Numbered from the stretch's first letter, positions 37,445-47,994 are shown. The stretch: 64,000 nucleotides of DNA from Treponema vincentii (GCF_018336815.1 NZ_CP050497.1:1612001-1676000); one strand, 5' to 3'. The notes: generated by a model not told the origin, from the sequence alone. Program-made: numbers and translations.

Positions 37445-38671
37445 TTAGAATACACCGATAAAACTGCTGATACCGAGTATCAGAGAAACAATAAAGATGG
37501 CTATTCCGAGAATGTTTTGTATAATAGTATTAGTGTACTGCCCCATGATCTTTTTACGTCCGGTAAGATAAACGGTAATACCCACAACAACCGGCAACAC
37601 AATTCCATTAACAGCCTGTGCTGTCATAATCAACGCAAGAGGGTTGCTGCCGGTAGCGGCAATGATAATGCCGACAATCAAAACGGCGGCGTTGGTAATG
37701 GTATATCGTTTGTCGGAGCGCGAAGTTTCCCAACCAAGAAGACCTGCCAGCACATAGGAAACGCCGATAGGTGTACAGACTGCAGATGAAACACCGGCAG
37801 CTATCAAACCGATTGCCATAAACGGCAGAGCAGCATCGCCGAGCAGCGGTTTTAACTGAACAGCCATATCCATAGCATTGTTGACGGCCATACCGCGCAT
37901 TACAGTAGCAGACGTAACCATAATAGCACCGGTTACGACACCGCCGACAAGCATAGGCACAGTGGTGCCGAAAGAACAAAGCGGAAGCTCATCCGCCGTT
38001 TTCCATGTCCGTTTTGCACTGGCAGCATGTAAAAACATATTGTAAGGGACTACTGTGGTACCGATAAGAGCCAAACAAGTCATAATATTTCCTTGCGGAA
38101 CTATTGGAATACAGCCGCGAAGCAATTCAACTATGTTCGGCTTTACAATAATCATAGTGATTAAAAATACAGCGGCCATAATAATCACACACACACCTAA
38201 AAGCTTTTCCAAGTATTTTACAGCATCATTGGCAAAAAAGAGAAGCAGCAGGATTCCCAAACCCCAAATCGGAGCAATAATTTTTGTAGAAATACCTGTC
38301 AAAGCGCTAATACCAAGAGCCGTTCCCGTTAAATCTCCGCCCATATAAGCAAAACCGCCCACAGCGATAGCAACAGCTACCAAACCGCAAAGAATGTATT
38401 TAAGCACCGGACGTTCCGCAAAGTCATCTGTAAGATTCTGTGCCAAATCTTTTTGAGTTACAATACCAAGCCGAGCCGCCATTCCTTGCACCACAACTAC
38501 GGCAATGACGGAAAAGATAATGCACCAAAACAGTGCGAAACCGTGGGCTGCTCCTGCCCGAGTAGAACTTGTTACCGTTCCCGGCCCGATAAAAGAACCT
38601 ACAATGAGAAAGCCGGGGCCCATAGCAATCAGTTTATCCTTAAAACCGTACCTTTTCTTTTGTCCTTGCAT
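37445..38671 (-). CDS. NRAMP-family divalent metal transporter
   Basis: Proton-coupled importer of Mn2+ or Fe2+ in the inner membrane. It has 408 residues and about eleven helices. The first-helix metal motif is GSFIGPGTVTSSTRAGA, where the usual DPGN is replaced by GPGT, so the metal preference may differ or the substrate may not be a classic one. The sixth-helix motif is VVPYNMFLHAA rather than MPHN. A strong ribosome site (GGGGGTGA) precedes ATG 38671. First gene before the ureohydrolase; a clear promoter lies at 38726-38754. Confidence 0.82.
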   Translation of the reverse strand: MQGQKKRYGFKDKLIAMGPGFLIVGSFIGPGTVTSSTRAGAAHGFALFWCIIFSVIAVVVVQGMAARLGIVTQKDLAQNLTDDFAERPVLKYILCGLVAVAIAVGGFAYMGGDLTGTALGISALTGISTKIIAPIWGLGILLLLFFANDAVKYLEKLLGVCVIIMAAVFLITMIIVKPNIVELLRGCIPIVPQGNIMTCLALIGTTVVPYNMFLHAASAKRTWKTADELPLCSFGTTVPMLVGGVVTGAIMVTSATVMRGMAVNNAMDMAVQLKPLLGDAALPFMAIGLIAAGVSSAVCTPIGVSYVLAGLLGWETSRSDKRYTITNAAVLIVGIIIAATGSNPLALIMTAQAVNGIVLPVVVGITVYLTGRKKIMGQYTNTIIQNILGIAIFIVSLILGISSFIGVF

Positions 38672-38711
38672 TTTGTCACCCCCTTTTTATTTTTGACAAT
38701 AGCAAATGCAA

Positions 38712-38763
38712 TTTGTCTATATAATATTCTAAGGAGTGTATTATCTTTTGTCAATATAATATT
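38712..38763 (-). promoter_or_regulatory. Promoter of the transporter operon with two direct-repeat operator candidates
   Basis: On the minus strand TTGACA (38749-38754), a 17-base spacer and TAGAAT (38726-38731). Two 17-base direct repeats, TTTGTC-T/A-ATATAATATT on the plus strand at 38712-38728 and 38747-38763, are 35 bp apart. One covers the -35 box, and the other touches the -10 box and the start site. That is a repressor layout. The regulator is unknown; the divergent IclR gene is an obvious candidate. Confidence 0.65.
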
Positions 38764-38883
38764 TTGATATTTTCATATTTTACTACATTATCAAATAGCT
38801 GTTCGTTGATTTTGATTTTTACTAAAGATATTTGACCATTTCAAATTGTATGGCTATACTAATTTTTGTTTCAGCACCACGAA

Positions 38884-38985
38884 TCAACAACCCCGACGCT
38901 TGCGTCGGGGTATGTTGTTCTCATAAGGTGGTTGCAGTCGGCTTTAATACCCTTTGTTACGACGCAAGCGTCGGGGTATTAAACC
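38884..38985. repeat. Two hairpins with CCCCGACGC-GCGTCGGGG cores before the IclR gene
   Basis: The first hairpin, about 38884-38917, has CAACCCCGACGC paired with GCGTCGGGG and GTTGTT. The second, about 38948-38985, has TTTAATACCC ... CGACGC paired with GCGTCG and GGGTATTAAA. The arms resemble the terminator at 36318-36359, so these are members of one small repeat family that flanks the operon on both sides. Confidence 0.6.
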
Positions 38986-39011
38986 CTCCGCACGAATCAA
39001 AAGGAAAATGT

Positions 39012-39785
39012 ATGAATCCGAAATCTCCGAAAAATATTCAATCCGTTCAGCGTGCTATTGATATCATCGCCTGCTTTAAGAACGGCAGTACTGAAATGAG
39101 TCTTGCAGAAATCAGCAGTCTTCTCCATCTTAACAAAAGCACTGTGCACGGACTTCTTAACACGCTGCGTCAAAATGAATACGTTGAACAGGATATATCG
39201 GGAAAGTATAAACTTGGGCATTTTTTCCGCGACAAGATTATCGTGATGAATGATTCCAAACAACGCATTCTCAAAGAAAAAGCAAAGAAAGCAATGCAGG
39301 AGCTTTCTAACCGATATAACTGCAGTACTGCAATATTTACGTTGGAATCGGGAGAATTAATACTCCTTGAGCGCATACAGCCTAACTCTTCAATCTATTC
39401 TATTGCTGCGATGGAAACAATTATTAATCCGCTGCACACGTCCGCATCGGGTAAACTGCTTCTTGCAACTTTTGATGAAGAACAGCTCGATAGATATTTA
39501 AGACGGCATCCCCTTCTAAGCACAACATCGCACAGCATTACAACAAAGAAAGCATTACGGGAAAACATCGAATTAATCCGCAGAAATCGGTATTCTATAG
39601 AAGATGAGGAGCTTGAGTTGGGCGTCTATGCGGTTTCGGCGCCGATTGTAGATGATAAGCAATGCTTATATGCTACTATCAGCGCAACCGGTCTTTCAGT
39701 GCTGATTAAAAATAACATAGATTTAGTAAGAGAGCTAAAAACACTTGCGGATAACTTCAGTGATATGCTTTTTAATCATGAGTAG
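39012..39785 (+). CDS. IclR-family transcriptional regulator
   Basis: The winged-helix N-terminal domain (SVQRAIDIIACFKNGSTEMSLAEISSLLHLNKSTVHGLLNTL) is followed by the effector-binding domain with MQELSNRYNCSTAIFTLESG and HTSASGKLLLAT. 258 residues. AAGGA ahead of ATG 39012 sets the start; the longer in-frame ORF from 38832 reads through the hairpins. It is divergent from the NRAMP and ureohydrolase operon and may control it. The effector is not known. Confidence 0.92.
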   Translation: MNPKSPKNIQSVQRAIDIIACFKNGSTEMSLAEISSLLHLNKSTVHGLLNTLRQNEYVEQDISGKYKLGHFFRDKIIVMNDSKQRILKEKAKKAMQELSNRYNCSTAIFTLESGELILLERIQPNSSIYSIAAMETIINPLHTSASGKLLLATFDEEQLDRYLRRHPLLSTTSHSITTKKALRENIELIRRNRYSIEDEELELGVYAVSAPIVDDKQCLYATISATGLSVLIKNNIDLVRELKTLADNFSDMLFNHE

Positions 39786-40330
39786 GCATAGACGTTGCTT
39801 CTGAGAAAGCGGCATCTTCTTTACTTTTTTAATATCCGATTTATACTTTTCAAAGGTTCTTATAATGTCATTTTTCCTGCCCCAAGCATATGATAGCATA
39901 GGGGGCTGTCCAAAAACTGGAAGCCTATCGGCTTTTTCTGTAAGGAAATGATTTATCATATCCGCTAAAGCGGATTGCGTAACAGCTTTTTGACAGTTTC
40001 CTTAGATTTAGATGCGATGTTACGATAACAACGGTACGTCCTTGTACCGTTGTTATCTTCAAGTTTTCTCATCGAAAACTTGTTACTGTTAAAACCACTA
40101 CCATCCATGGCAGATTTAAAAGTTATTACTGTATAAAGACTTAATTTTAAACTCGTTATCAGCTATGCTGATGAGGGATGGCGAAAAAGCAACCAACTTT
40201 TGATACATCCCCGCGATACTGTATGGAACCACTGACATCCTGTCAGAGAAGCGATGTTTTTCGTTCACGCAAAACTCGCAGCCAAAACTATACACAGATG
40301 TATAGTTTTGGCGCAGATGCGCCGTATATT
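39786..40330. repeat. Gene-free block of nested palindromes
   Basis: 545 bp with no credible gene. It holds GGGGCTGTCCAAAAACT at 39902, a CCGCTAAAGCGG palindrome near 39962, a 14-bp perfect hairpin GATAACAACGGTAC/GTACCGTTGTTATC (40024-40057), CAAGTTTTC/GAAAACTTG (40060-40082), GCGATGTTTT at 40251 with AAAACTCGC about 20 bases on, and CCAAAACTATACA/TGTATAGTTTTGG (40281-40310). The modules match those at 48.3, 56.2 and 61.7 kb. Palindromic elements have evidently accumulated here. Confidence 0.65.
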
Positions 40331-40870
40331 TCAAAAGGAGCTTGCTTTTCGATAAAAATCCACTATCGACCGCCCATAAGCGCGTTGGTCGATGCGGGTT
40401 AATGACAGGATTTGTTCCGGAAGCTCTTTCTCTTTGGGGCGATGTATCAGCGTAAGCCCTCCGGCAGCAAGAATCGGTTTTTCGGCAATTGTATGTAATA
40501 GATCATAATGGAACTGATAGGGAAACGGGGGATCAAGATAGATAATATCAAAGATATGTTTTGAACGCTGGAGATAAAGCTCCACCGGCATACATTTACA
40601 GTCAAGTTTTTTGTCTGCAAGCGCGGCATTTTTTAACAAAATAGGAAATTTATCCTTGTCTTTTTCCACCAATACGACCGGATATGCTCCCCGTGAATAG
40701 GCTTCCAGTCCGCACATACCCGATCCGGTAAACAAATCTAAAAAAGATTTTCCTTCCAAATCACCTAAAATCGCAAAAAGAGATTCCCTCATTCTATCCA
40801 TTGCCGGTCGGATAATACCTTTAGGACATTGAACTTTCCGGTTTTTTAGCGTCCCGCCTGTTATACGCAT
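40331..40870 (-). CDS. rsmD: 16S rRNA (guanine966-N2)-methyltransferase
   Basis: SAM-dependent methyltransferase for small-subunit rRNA. MRITGGTLKNRKVQCPKG at the start, SAM motif FLDLFTGSGMCGLEAYSRGA and catalytic motif IIYLDPPFPYQFHYDLL are all typical. 179 residues, as expected. Probably co-transcribed with the small gene just upstream (40881-41321). Confidence 0.93.
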   Translation of the reverse strand: MRITGGTLKNRKVQCPKGIIRPAMDRMRESLFAILGDLEGKSFLDLFTGSGMCGLEAYSRGAYPVVLVEKDKDKFPILLKNAALADKKLDCKCMPVELYLQRSKHIFDIIYLDPPFPYQFHYDLLHTIAEKPILAAGGLTLIHRPKEKELPEQILSLTRIDQRAYGRSIVDFYRKASSF

Positions 40871-40880
40871 ATCGATTTAC

Positions 40881-41321
40881 TTAAATACAAAGAAGTTGAC
40901 TGAGTTCGTTTTGCGAAACAATCTGATACGCATCAAGATTCTTATCGCTTTCTTGAATCCGCTTTTCTATTCGATCTTTTATATCAGTATGTAATTTATA
41001 ATAAGCCCCCAGATCGGTACCCGAAACAGACAAAGTAATCTGTTTTTCAATCGTTTTAGCGGCAAATGCTTTTAAGAGCAATAAATAATCAGTTTCGCAG
41101 GAATAGAGACTCTGCATAATCGGAAGATATTCAGGCAAATGTGAAAGATTCTGCACTTCGGTAAATAGCGACTGCAATGTATCGGATATAAAAGATATAT
41201 CAGCAATGGTCTTTTCTAAAAACATATTTTCCGACAGTTCAAGCGAAAGTCCTTCGGTGGTAATATTGATTATTTTTGCAAGCTGATAGAGATTATCATG
41301 GAATGCGGTATTTTTAAGCAT
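40881..41321 (-). CDS. Small cytoplasmic protein of unknown function
   Basis: A 146-residue, Leu- and Glu-rich helical protein with no signal or membrane segment. No known motif seen; the middle (FISDTLQSLFTEVQNLSHLPE) could form a coiled coil. It ends ten bases before the rsmD start on the same strand, so the two are likely co-transcribed, but this does not reveal its job. Confidence 0.65.
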   Translation of the reverse strand: MLKNTAFHDNLYQLAKIINITTEGLSLELSENMFLEKTIADISFISDTLQSLFTEVQNLSHLPEYLPIMQSLYSCETDYLLLLKAFAAKTIEKQITLSVSGTDLGAYYKLHTDIKDRIEKRIQESDKNLDAYQIVSQNELSQLLCI

Positions 41322-41422
41322 AGAACGCCTCCCTTTCTACTTTTTCAGTATCGGTATTTTCTCAATAAATATGAGTTTTGCCGAACTTGCCATTTTTTAT
41401 GCAATGTGGCAGTATGATACGC

Positions 41423-44400
41423 ATGGTTTTCAATGATAAACTTCACATGGGAATTGATGTCGGCTCGACAACCGTAAAAACGGTGATTCTTGCTGCTGAT
41501 AATTCCATAATATATAGCAGATACGAGCGGCACCGCGCAGATATCCGCAAGACAATTATTTTGGTGGTAACGGAAGCCTTGGATGAGGTGGCAAAGGTTT
41601 ACGGCAGCCGCGCTCAATTACAAGTACAGGTAACCGGATCCGGCGGCTTGGCTGTTTCAAAGTGGCTCTCCGTGCCTTTTGTGCAGGAGGTTGTCGCCGC
41701 AGCTGTCGCCGTGCAGGCAAAGATTCCGCAAACCGATGTTGCTATCGAGTTGGGCGGCGAAGATGCCAAGATAACGTACTTCGGCCGTTCGGTTGAGCAG
41801 CGTATGAACGGCACCTGCGCAGGCGGTACGGGCGCCTTTATCGACCAAATGGCGGCGCTCCTCGAAACCGATGCGACAGGCTTAAATGAGCTTGCAAAAA
41901 ACGCAACAACGATTTACCCCATCGCCGCTCGCTGCGGGGTCTTTGCAAAAACCGACGTACAGCCGCTGATCAACGAAGGAGCGCGGCGGGAAGATATTGC
42001 CGCGAGTATCTTTCAGGCGGTTGTCAGCCAGACAATATCCGGTCTTGCATGCGGGAAACCAATCCGCGGCCGCTGCGCCTTTTTAGGCGGCCCCCTACAC
42101 TTCCTTGATCAGCTGAGGCAGCGATTTATCGAAACCCTGCACCTGACGGACGATGAAATCATCGTGCCGGAAAAATCGGAACTCTTTGTCGCACTCGGCG
42201 CAGCGCTCAGCGCCGGTTCCAATCAATCGCTGAGAGCATCACCCCACCGGACTGTCAACAACGGCGCGGAAACAGCGGATATTGCCTGCACGGCGCCAAC
42301 GAAAACACAGCTCTTACGCACGGGCTTCCGTGCTCATCCGAGTGCACCGCCGGAAATAACAAACACAACAGTATTTATCGCCCCCGCCGCCTTGACCGTG
42401 GAAATACTGCGGAATAAGCTCGGCTCCCTCGCCGATGCAGAAATGCAGGAAGTCCAGCGGCTTACGCCCCTCTTTGAAAATGATGCGGCGCTTGCAGAGT
42501 TCCGCGAACGACACGGGCGAGAACGGGCGGAAACCGCCCCGCTTGAAACCGCTTCCGGCCCGGTGTTCCTCGGTATGGACGCCGGTTCCACCACAACAAA
42601 GGCCGTGCTTATCGACCAAGAAGGGAGAATCCTCTGGCAGTTCTACGAATCGAATGCAGGGAACCCTGTCAATCTTGCAGTAACCATGCTGAAATCCCTC
42701 TATGAGCAAATTCCGAGCGGAGCGCATATCGCCCGCTCTTTATCTACCGGCTACGGCGAAGGGCTTTTCCAAGCGGCCTTCGGCGTCGATGCGGGAGAAG
42801 TTGAAACCATCGCACACCACCGCGCAGCCGATTTCTTTCTTCCCGGTGTTGAGTTTTTGCTCGACATCGGCGGACAGGATATGAAGTGCATCCGCATGAA
42901 GAATAACTGTATCAGCTCCATTCAACTGAACGAGGCATGTTCTTCGGGCTGCGGCAGCTTTTTGGATAACTTTGCCCGCTCGCTCGGTATGCCGGTTACG
43001 GACTTTTCCGCTCAAGCGCTCCTTGCACCGAAACCTATCGATCTCGGAAGCCGCTGTACGGTCTTTATGAACAGCCGTGTTAAGCAGGCGCAAAAGGAAG
43101 GCGCGTCCGTCGGCGATATTTCTGCGGGGCTTTCCTATTCGGTGATTAAAAATGCCCTCTTTAAGGTTATCAAACTGAGAAATACCGCCGCTATCGGCGA
43201 AAAGGTGATTGTGCAGGGCGGTACGTTTCACAACGATGCGGTGTTGCGCGCCTTTGAGCTGATTACCGGCAGAGAAGCGGTACGCCCCGATATCAGCGGC
43301 TTGATGGGAGCCTTCGGCGCCGCACTCCTCGCCCACGACCAATGGAAAGAACAAGGAGCAGATGCACACGTCCGGTCAAATATCTTGCCGGCGGAAGGAC
43401 TTGATGCGCTCACCGTCAAACTGGAACTTTCCCGCTGCGGTAAATGCGCAAACAACTGCCTTTTAACCGTCAACCGGTTTAATACGCCCGCAGCAGGTAC
43501 CCGCATCTTCATTACGGGGAACCGCTGTGAGCGCGGCGCCGAAATAGCGGAAACGGCGAATGCACAGCAAAAAGACTCGCCGGTAGAGGCCGGTAGCCCT
43601 GAACAAACCGATAAAAAGAAACAGGCAGATACAAAAAAACAGGACAGTAAGCTACCGAACATCTTCGATTGGAAGTATAAACGTATGTTCTCGTATAAGC
43701 CGCTGCCGGAAGCGGAAGCCGCACGAGGCGTTATCGGCATTCCGCGTGTGCTCAACCTCTACGAAAACTATCCGTTCTGGTTCACGCTTTTAACCGAGCT
43801 GAAATTTTCGGTAAAATTATCGCCGCGTTCCTCTCGTAAACTCTATGAGCTGGGCTTGGAATCCATCCCCTCGGAATCGGTATGTTATCCCGGCAAAATT
43901 TCTCACGGGCACATCGAAGCGCTTTTGAGAGCGGGCGTTACGACGATTTTCTATCCTTGTATTCCTTACGAATTGAAAGAGGACCCCAAGGCAAACAACC
44001 ATTTCAATTGCCCCGTCGTAACGAGTTATCCAGAAGTGCTCAAAAACAACATCGATGCGCTGCGGCAGGACGAACATATCCGGTTCCTTAACCCCTTTTT
44101 GCCGCTCTATAACGAAAAGCGGCTCGGCGAGCGGCTCCACGAAGAGCTCAATAAATACTGGGATATTCCGCTTGCCGAAATCCGCACCGCTGTACGAAAA
44201 GCGAAAGAAGAGGCGGAAGCGGTAAAAAAGGAGACCCAGTTCCAAGGAGAAGCGGCGCTTCGGAAAATAAAAGAACAGGGGCTTATCGGTGTTGTGCTTG
44301 CAGGGCGACCGTATCATCTTGATCCCGAAATCAATCACGGAATCCCCGAATTGCTGACGGGCTTGGGACTCGCCGTATTAACCGAGGATTCCGTTGCTCA

Positions 44401-45976
44401 TTTAGGCAAACTACCCCACCCGCTTCGGGTTGTAGACCAGTGGGTGTATCACAACCGGCTGTACCGCGCCGCCGAATTTGCCGCACGGCAGGATAACCTC
44501 GCGCTCATTCAGCTCACCAGCTTCGGCTGCGGTTTGGATGCGGTTACCGCCGATCAAGTGCAGGAAATTATCGAAGCGCGGGGGAAAATGTATACCCTAC
44601 TCAAAATCGACGAAGGTTCCAACCTCGGCGCCGTGCGTATCCGTATCCGCAGCTTACTCGCCGCTATCCGCGAGCGCAGCAAGGGAGCACCCGTCAAGGC
44701 GCAGAGATATCGCGGCTTTAAACGAGTTGAATTTACCGAAGAGATGAGTAAGCGGTATACCGTTCTCGCGCCGCAGATGGCTCCCATCCATTTTGACTTA
44801 TTGGAAGCAGCCTTCCGGCACTCCGGCTTTAATCTCGTCATATTGCCCGATACCGACCCTCAGGCAATCGACTGCGGATTACGGTATGTGAACAACGATG
44901 CCTGCTATCCGGCGATTATCGTTGCAGGGCAGATGATTTCGGCGCTGCAGTCGGGTAAATACGATCTCAATGCGACGGCGCTCATCATCACGCAGACGGG
45001 CGGCGGGTGCCGTGCGACAAACTATATCGGGTTTATCAGGCGGGCGTTAGAGGATGCCGGCTTGGGCTATATCCCCGTAATCGGGTTAAGTGCGCAGCAA
45101 ATTGAAAAGAATTCCGGCTTTAAGCCGACGTTCGGTTTAGCAGACCGCGCGCTAAAGGCGCTCTGCCTCGGCGACTTACTGATGCGTGTACTGTACCGTA
45201 CCCGCCCATACGAGCAGGAAAAAGGCGCCGCAAATGCGCTCCATCGGCACTACGCGGAGAGAATAAAGAATGAATTGAAACATATGACAGGACGGGATTA
45301 TCGCAGGATTGTACGCGATATTGTCCATGACTTTGATACGCTTCCGCTCATTCAAGGGGAAAAACCCCGTATCGGCGTAGTCGGTGAAATTTTGGTAAAA
45401 TTTCATCCGACAGCCAACAACGATATTGTCGGCACCATTGAGCGGGAAGGCGCTGAATGCGTCATGCCCGACTTGATGGACTTCTTTTTCTATTCCTTGT
45501 TCGACGGCCTCTACTATGAAACATCACTGGAATCGAACGCCTTTAACCGGTTTAAGTACCACGCAATGATCTGGTATATCGAGCGGTACCGCAGCGGAAT
45601 GAAAAAAGCTCTGAATAAAAGTCGCCGCTTTACCGCGCCCGAATCGATTTACAATCTTGCAAAAGGCGTTCACGGGGTTTTGGACTTAGGTAACGTTGCC
45701 GGCGAGGGTTGGTTCCTTACCGCCGAAATGGTTGAACTTATTAAATCGGGAGTTGTCAGCATCGCTTGTTTACAGCCGTTTGCGTGCCTTCCCAATCACG
45801 TTACCGGCAAGGGGATGATTAAGGAACTGCGCCGCCGGTACCCCGATGCGCAGATATCCGCCATCGACTTTGACCCGGGAGCAAGCGAGGTCAATCAGCT
45901 CAATCGGCTCAAGCTCTTATTGGCAAATGCACCATACGGCGAACATCCCGATCAGATGAAGCAGAAGGGGGCATAA
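41423..45976 (+). CDS. Giant fused CoA-dehydratase-type activase (two BadF/BcrA domains plus DUF2229/HgdB-like part)
   Basis: About 1,517 residues, relative of activators of 2-hydroxyacyl-CoA dehydratases. Two ASKHA ATPase domains: the first has [15 protein letters not shown] and [15 protein letters not shown], the second [15 protein letters not shown] and [15 protein letters not shown]; each has the Cys that helps ligate a shared 4Fe-4S cluster. A Lys/Gln-rich linker near 730 leads to the C-terminal half ([49 protein letters not shown]), related to the dehydratase-type subunits. Role unknown here; no dehydratase subunit genes sit next to it. ATG 41423 is my pick, with no strong ribosome site; TTG 41378 is in frame. 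Confidence 0.85.
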   Translation: MVFNDKLHMGIDVGSTTVKTVILAADNSIIYSRYERHRADIRKTIILVVTEALDEVAKVYGSRAQLQVQVTGSGGLAVSKWLSVPFVQEVVAAAVAVQAKIPQTDVAIELGGEDAKITYFGRSVEQRMNGTCAGGTGAFIDQMAALLETDATGLNELAKNATTIYPIAARCGVFAKTDVQPLINEGARREDIAASIFQAVVSQTISGLACGKPIRGRCAFLGGPLHFLDQLRQRFIETLHLTDDEIIVPEKSELFVALGAALSAGSNQSLRASPHRTVNNGAETADIACTAPTKTQLLRTGFRAHPSAPPEITNTTVFIAPAALTVEILRNKLGSLADAEMQEVQRLTPLFENDAALAEFRERHGRERAETAPLETASGPVFLGMDAGSTTTKAVLIDQEGRILWQFYESNAGNPVNLAVTMLKSLYEQIPSGAHIARSLSTGYGEGLFQAAFGVDAGEVETIAHHRAADFFLPGVEFLLDIGGQDMKCIRMKNNCISSIQLNEACSSGCGSFLDNFARSLGMPVTDFSAQALLAPKPIDLGSRCTVFMNSRVKQAQKEGASVGDISAGLSYSVIKNALFKVIKLRNTAAIGEKVIVQGGTFHNDAVLRAFELITGREAVRPDISGLMGAFGAALLAHDQWKEQGADAHVRSNILPAEGLDALTVKLELSRCGKCANNCLLTVNRFNTPAAGTRIFITGNRCERGAEIAETANAQQKDSPVEAGSPEQTDKKKQADTKKQDSKLPNIFDWKYKRMFSYKPLPEAEAARGVIGIPRVLNLYENYPFWFTLLTELKFSVKLSPRSSRKLYELGLESIPSESVCYPGKISHGHIEALLRAGVTTIFYPCIPYELKEDPKANNHFNCPVVTSYPEVLKNNIDALRQDEHIRFLNPFLPLYNEKRLGERLHEELNKYWDIPLAEIRTAVRKAKEEAEAVKKETQFQGEAALRKIKEQGLIGVVLAGRPYHLDPEINHGIPELLTGLGLAVLTEDSVAHLGKLPHPLRVVDQWVYHNRLYRAAEFAARQDNLALIQLTSFGCGLDAVTADQVQEIIEARGKMYTLLKIDEGSNLGAVRIRIRSLLAAIRERSKGAPVKAQRYRGFKRVEFTEEMSKRYTVLAPQMAPIHFDLLEAAFRHSGFNLVILPDTDPQAIDCGLRYVNNDACYPAIIVAGQMISALQSGKYDLNATALIITQTGGGCRATNYIGFIRRALEDAGLGYIPVIGLSAQQIEKNSGFKPTFGLADRALKALCLGDLLMRVLYRTRPYEQEKGAANALHRHYAERIKNELKHMTGRDYRRIVRDIVHDFDTLPLIQGEKPRIGVVGEILVKFHPTANNDIVGTIEREGAECVMPDLMDFFFYSLFDGLYYETSLESNAFNRFKYHAMIWYIERYRSGMKKALNKSRRFTAPESIYNLAKGVHGVLDLGNVAGEGWFLTAEMVELIKSGVVSIACLQPFACLPNHVTGKGMIKELRRRYPDAQISAIDFDPGASEVNQLNRLKLLLANAPYGEHPDQMKQKGA

Positions 45977-46022
45977 TGCAGAGTCCCTTGTTTTTAATAG
46001 TTCATTTTATTAACATACAGGT

Positions 46023-46985
46023 ATGATATACGCACCTATTGAAGATACGGCGCTGCAACAGCACCTTGATAAACTTGAAAAAGATGAACTCCATATTTTT
46101 ACTGCCGACGACGGACTGTTCCGTGGAGGGCTTTTCCATGGCACGCGGTTCGTAAACCAAATACGCGCACAGCACCGGCTGGGTATTCTGGAAACCCTTG
46201 TCCTCGGTCAGGCAGGCCTCTGTGCCGCATTGATGATTCAAACAATGAAAGGGCGCGAAACACTCCAGCTGCGCTACGAAACGGATGGCCCTGCAACCGG
46301 TTTTTCCGTAGAAGCAGATTCGCGGGGCTCTGTACGCGGCTACCTTTTGCAAAATCCCATTCCGATTACTGCTCCACTTGAAAGCTGGGATCTTGCCCCC
46401 TTCTTCGGAAACGGTACTCTCAGCGTTACACGGTTCCCCGAAGCATATCAAACGGAGGGGCGGGATCCGCAGCGCGGTATTGTCGAAATTAAATACCGGA
46501 ATATCGCGAAAGACCTTACATGGTATTTTCAGCAATCGGAACAGCTCTACACCGCTTTTAATACAAGTATCCGATTTGACAGCATCGGCAGAGTAGTCGG
46601 AGCCGGCGGTTTTTTTATTCAACGGATGCCGACAGAGGGAGGAACACGCCGTGGCAGACAATTAAAGACGGAAGAAGAAATTGAAGATGCCATTACCAGT
46701 ATGGAACGGGCATTTACCGCCTGTCCTCCGCTCGGCGATTGGTTCGGTGAAGGCGGCAACTGCGAAGACATTATCTTCGGTCTGTTACGAGAGTTTAACC
46801 CTCAAGCGGTTGCAACACGGGACATCACTTTTGATTGCCCATGCTCAAAGGAGTATTATCTGGAAGCATTGAGGAAATTACCGCAAACCGAACTGAAAAA
46901 CTTAAAAGAAACGGCAGACGATCCGCTTGAGATTGTCTGTAGGAATTGCTCCAGCGTATACCATATTCCGCTTGCCGAACTATAA
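46023..46985 (+). CDS. hslO: Hsp33 redox-regulated chaperone
   Basis: Holdase that is switched on by oxidative stress through loss of zinc. N-terminal domain has FTADDGLFRGGLFHGTRFVNQI and QTEGRDPQRGIVEI. The C-terminal zinc switch is FDCPCSKEY and IVCRNCSS, i.e. CxC and CxxC. 320 residues. It ends two bases before the end of rnc on the other strand; there is no visible terminator in that tiny gap. Confidence 0.94.
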   Translation: MIYAPIEDTALQQHLDKLEKDELHIFTADDGLFRGGLFHGTRFVNQIRAQHRLGILETLVLGQAGLCAALMIQTMKGRETLQLRYETDGPATGFSVEADSRGSVRGYLLQNPIPITAPLESWDLAPFFGNGTLSVTRFPEAYQTEGRDPQRGIVEIKYRNIAKDLTWYFQQSEQLYTAFNTSIRFDSIGRVVGAGGFFIQRMPTEGGTRRGRQLKTEEEIEDAITSMERAFTACPPLGDWFGEGGNCEDIIFGLLREFNPQAVATRDITFDCPCSKEYYLEALRKLPQTELKNLKETADDPLEIVCRNCSSVYHIPLAEL

Positions 46986-46987
46986 AA

Positions 46988-47740
46988 TCAGCAAATCTGC
47001 GGTGATAATGCTTTCAATGCGGCCTCTGCAGCTGCCTGTTCCGCTTCTTTTTTGCTTTTTCCTAGAGCAGGTTCATATTCCTTCTCTTTGATGACAACTT
47101 TTACTTGAAAAACTCTGTCATGATCCGGCCCCGATGTCTCTACCAGCACATATTTCGGAATAATACGGTATTTTTTTTGCACATATTCTTGCAGCAAGGA
47201 TTTATAATCTCGATATCGATGTTTATTTTGTTCGACCAACTGCATCTGCGGTTCAATAATTTTTAATACGAACTGTTGAGCGGCCTTAAACCCTGAATCT
47301 AAATAGAAGGCGCCGATCAATGCTTCCACCGCATCGGCAAGCAGAGCCTTTTTCTTTCTCCCTCCCGACACTTCTTCACCATGTCCCAGCATCAAATATT
47401 TATCAATATTGAGATTCAGTGCAATGGGAAAAAGAGAGTCTTCGGAAACGACAGCCGCTTTAATTTTTGCAAGATCACCTTCAGGTTTATCGGGATGAGC
47501 AAGATACAGCTCCGCCGCAACAATCATACCAAGTACCGAGTCGCCCAAAAATTCAAGCCGCTCATTATTGATCGGAGAATCGCTGTGTTCATTAGAAAAC
47601 GAACGATGACGAAAGGCTATATCCAATAAGCTAATATTTTTAAATTTACATCCTGCTTTTTTTTGAAAAGTAAGCAGTTCTTGCTTCCGGTGTTTTTCTA
47701 AAACATGCGTAAAAGGAAACAAGAACGACATCTTTTGCAA
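46988..47740 (-). CDS. rnc: Ribonuclease III
   Basis: Double-strand-specific endonuclease for rRNA and mRNA processing. The signature ERLEFLGDSVLGMIVAAELY holds the catalytic Glu and Asp. KALLADAVEALIGAFYLD is the second acidic site. A double-stranded-RNA-binding domain follows from about 180 (YKSLLQEYVQKKYRIIPKY). 250 residues. Two bases after acpP. Confidence 0.96.
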   Translation of the reverse strand: MQKMSFLFPFTHVLEKHRKQELLTFQKKAGCKFKNISLLDIAFRHRSFSNEHSDSPINNERLEFLGDSVLGMIVAAELYLAHPDKPEGDLAKIKAAVVSEDSLFPIALNLNIDKYLMLGHGEEVSGGRKKKALLADAVEALIGAFYLDSGFKAAQQFVLKIIEPQMQLVEQNKHRYRDYKSLLQEYVQKKYRIIPKYVLVETSGPDHDRVFQVKVVIKEKEYEPALGKSKKEAEQAAAEAALKALSPQIC

Positions 47741-47742
47741 TA

Positions 47743-47979
47743 TTACTTTGACTGAGATTTAATGAAATCGTAAGCATCTCTAACAGTTTCGAATTCACTT
47801 ACTTTTCCATCGGGAATTTTTATCCCCATCTCTTCTTCGATTGCATACACCAGTTCATACGTATCAAGGCTATCAGCGCCGAGATCTTGGCGGAATGAAG
47901 AATCGAGCGTAATTTTATCCGCATCAATTTCCAATTTGTCTGCAATCAGCTTTTGAATTTGAACAAATAATTCGTCCAT
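47743..47979 (-). CDS. acpP: Acyl carrier protein
   Basis: Carries acyl chains on a 4'-phosphopantetheine arm in fatty-acid synthesis. The attachment Ser is in DLGADSLDTYELVY; the canonical DSLD is present. 78 residues. RBS AGGA precedes ATG 47979. In the rpmF-acpP-rnc set, though plsX and the fab genes usually seen nearby in other bacteria are absent here. Confidence 0.97.
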   Translation of the reverse strand: MDELFVQIQKLIADKLEIDADKITLDSSFRQDLGADSLDTYELVYAIEEEMGIKIPDGKVSEFETVRDAYDFIKSQSK

Positions 47980-47994
47980 AAAGAAAATCCTCTC

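Noticed and set aside
38672-38725. Manganese riboswitch before the NRAMP gene
   Set aside because: The leader is only about 50 bases, too short for the known class, and no such fold was seen.
38832-39011. Longer IclR N-terminus
   Set aside because: It would be coded by the repeat hairpins; AAGGA before 39012 fits the usual start.
39735-39959. 74-codon minus-strand frame
   Set aside because: It runs through repeat DNA and overlaps the IclR end; no recognisable domain and no ribosome site.
40024-40310. Possible CRISPR array
   Set aside because: The palindromes differ from each other, are not evenly spaced and no cas gene is near.
42314-43755. Long minus-strand frames opposite the activase
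   Set aside because: Products are Arg- and Cys-rich, as expected from the reverse of a GC-richer gene; no homology features.
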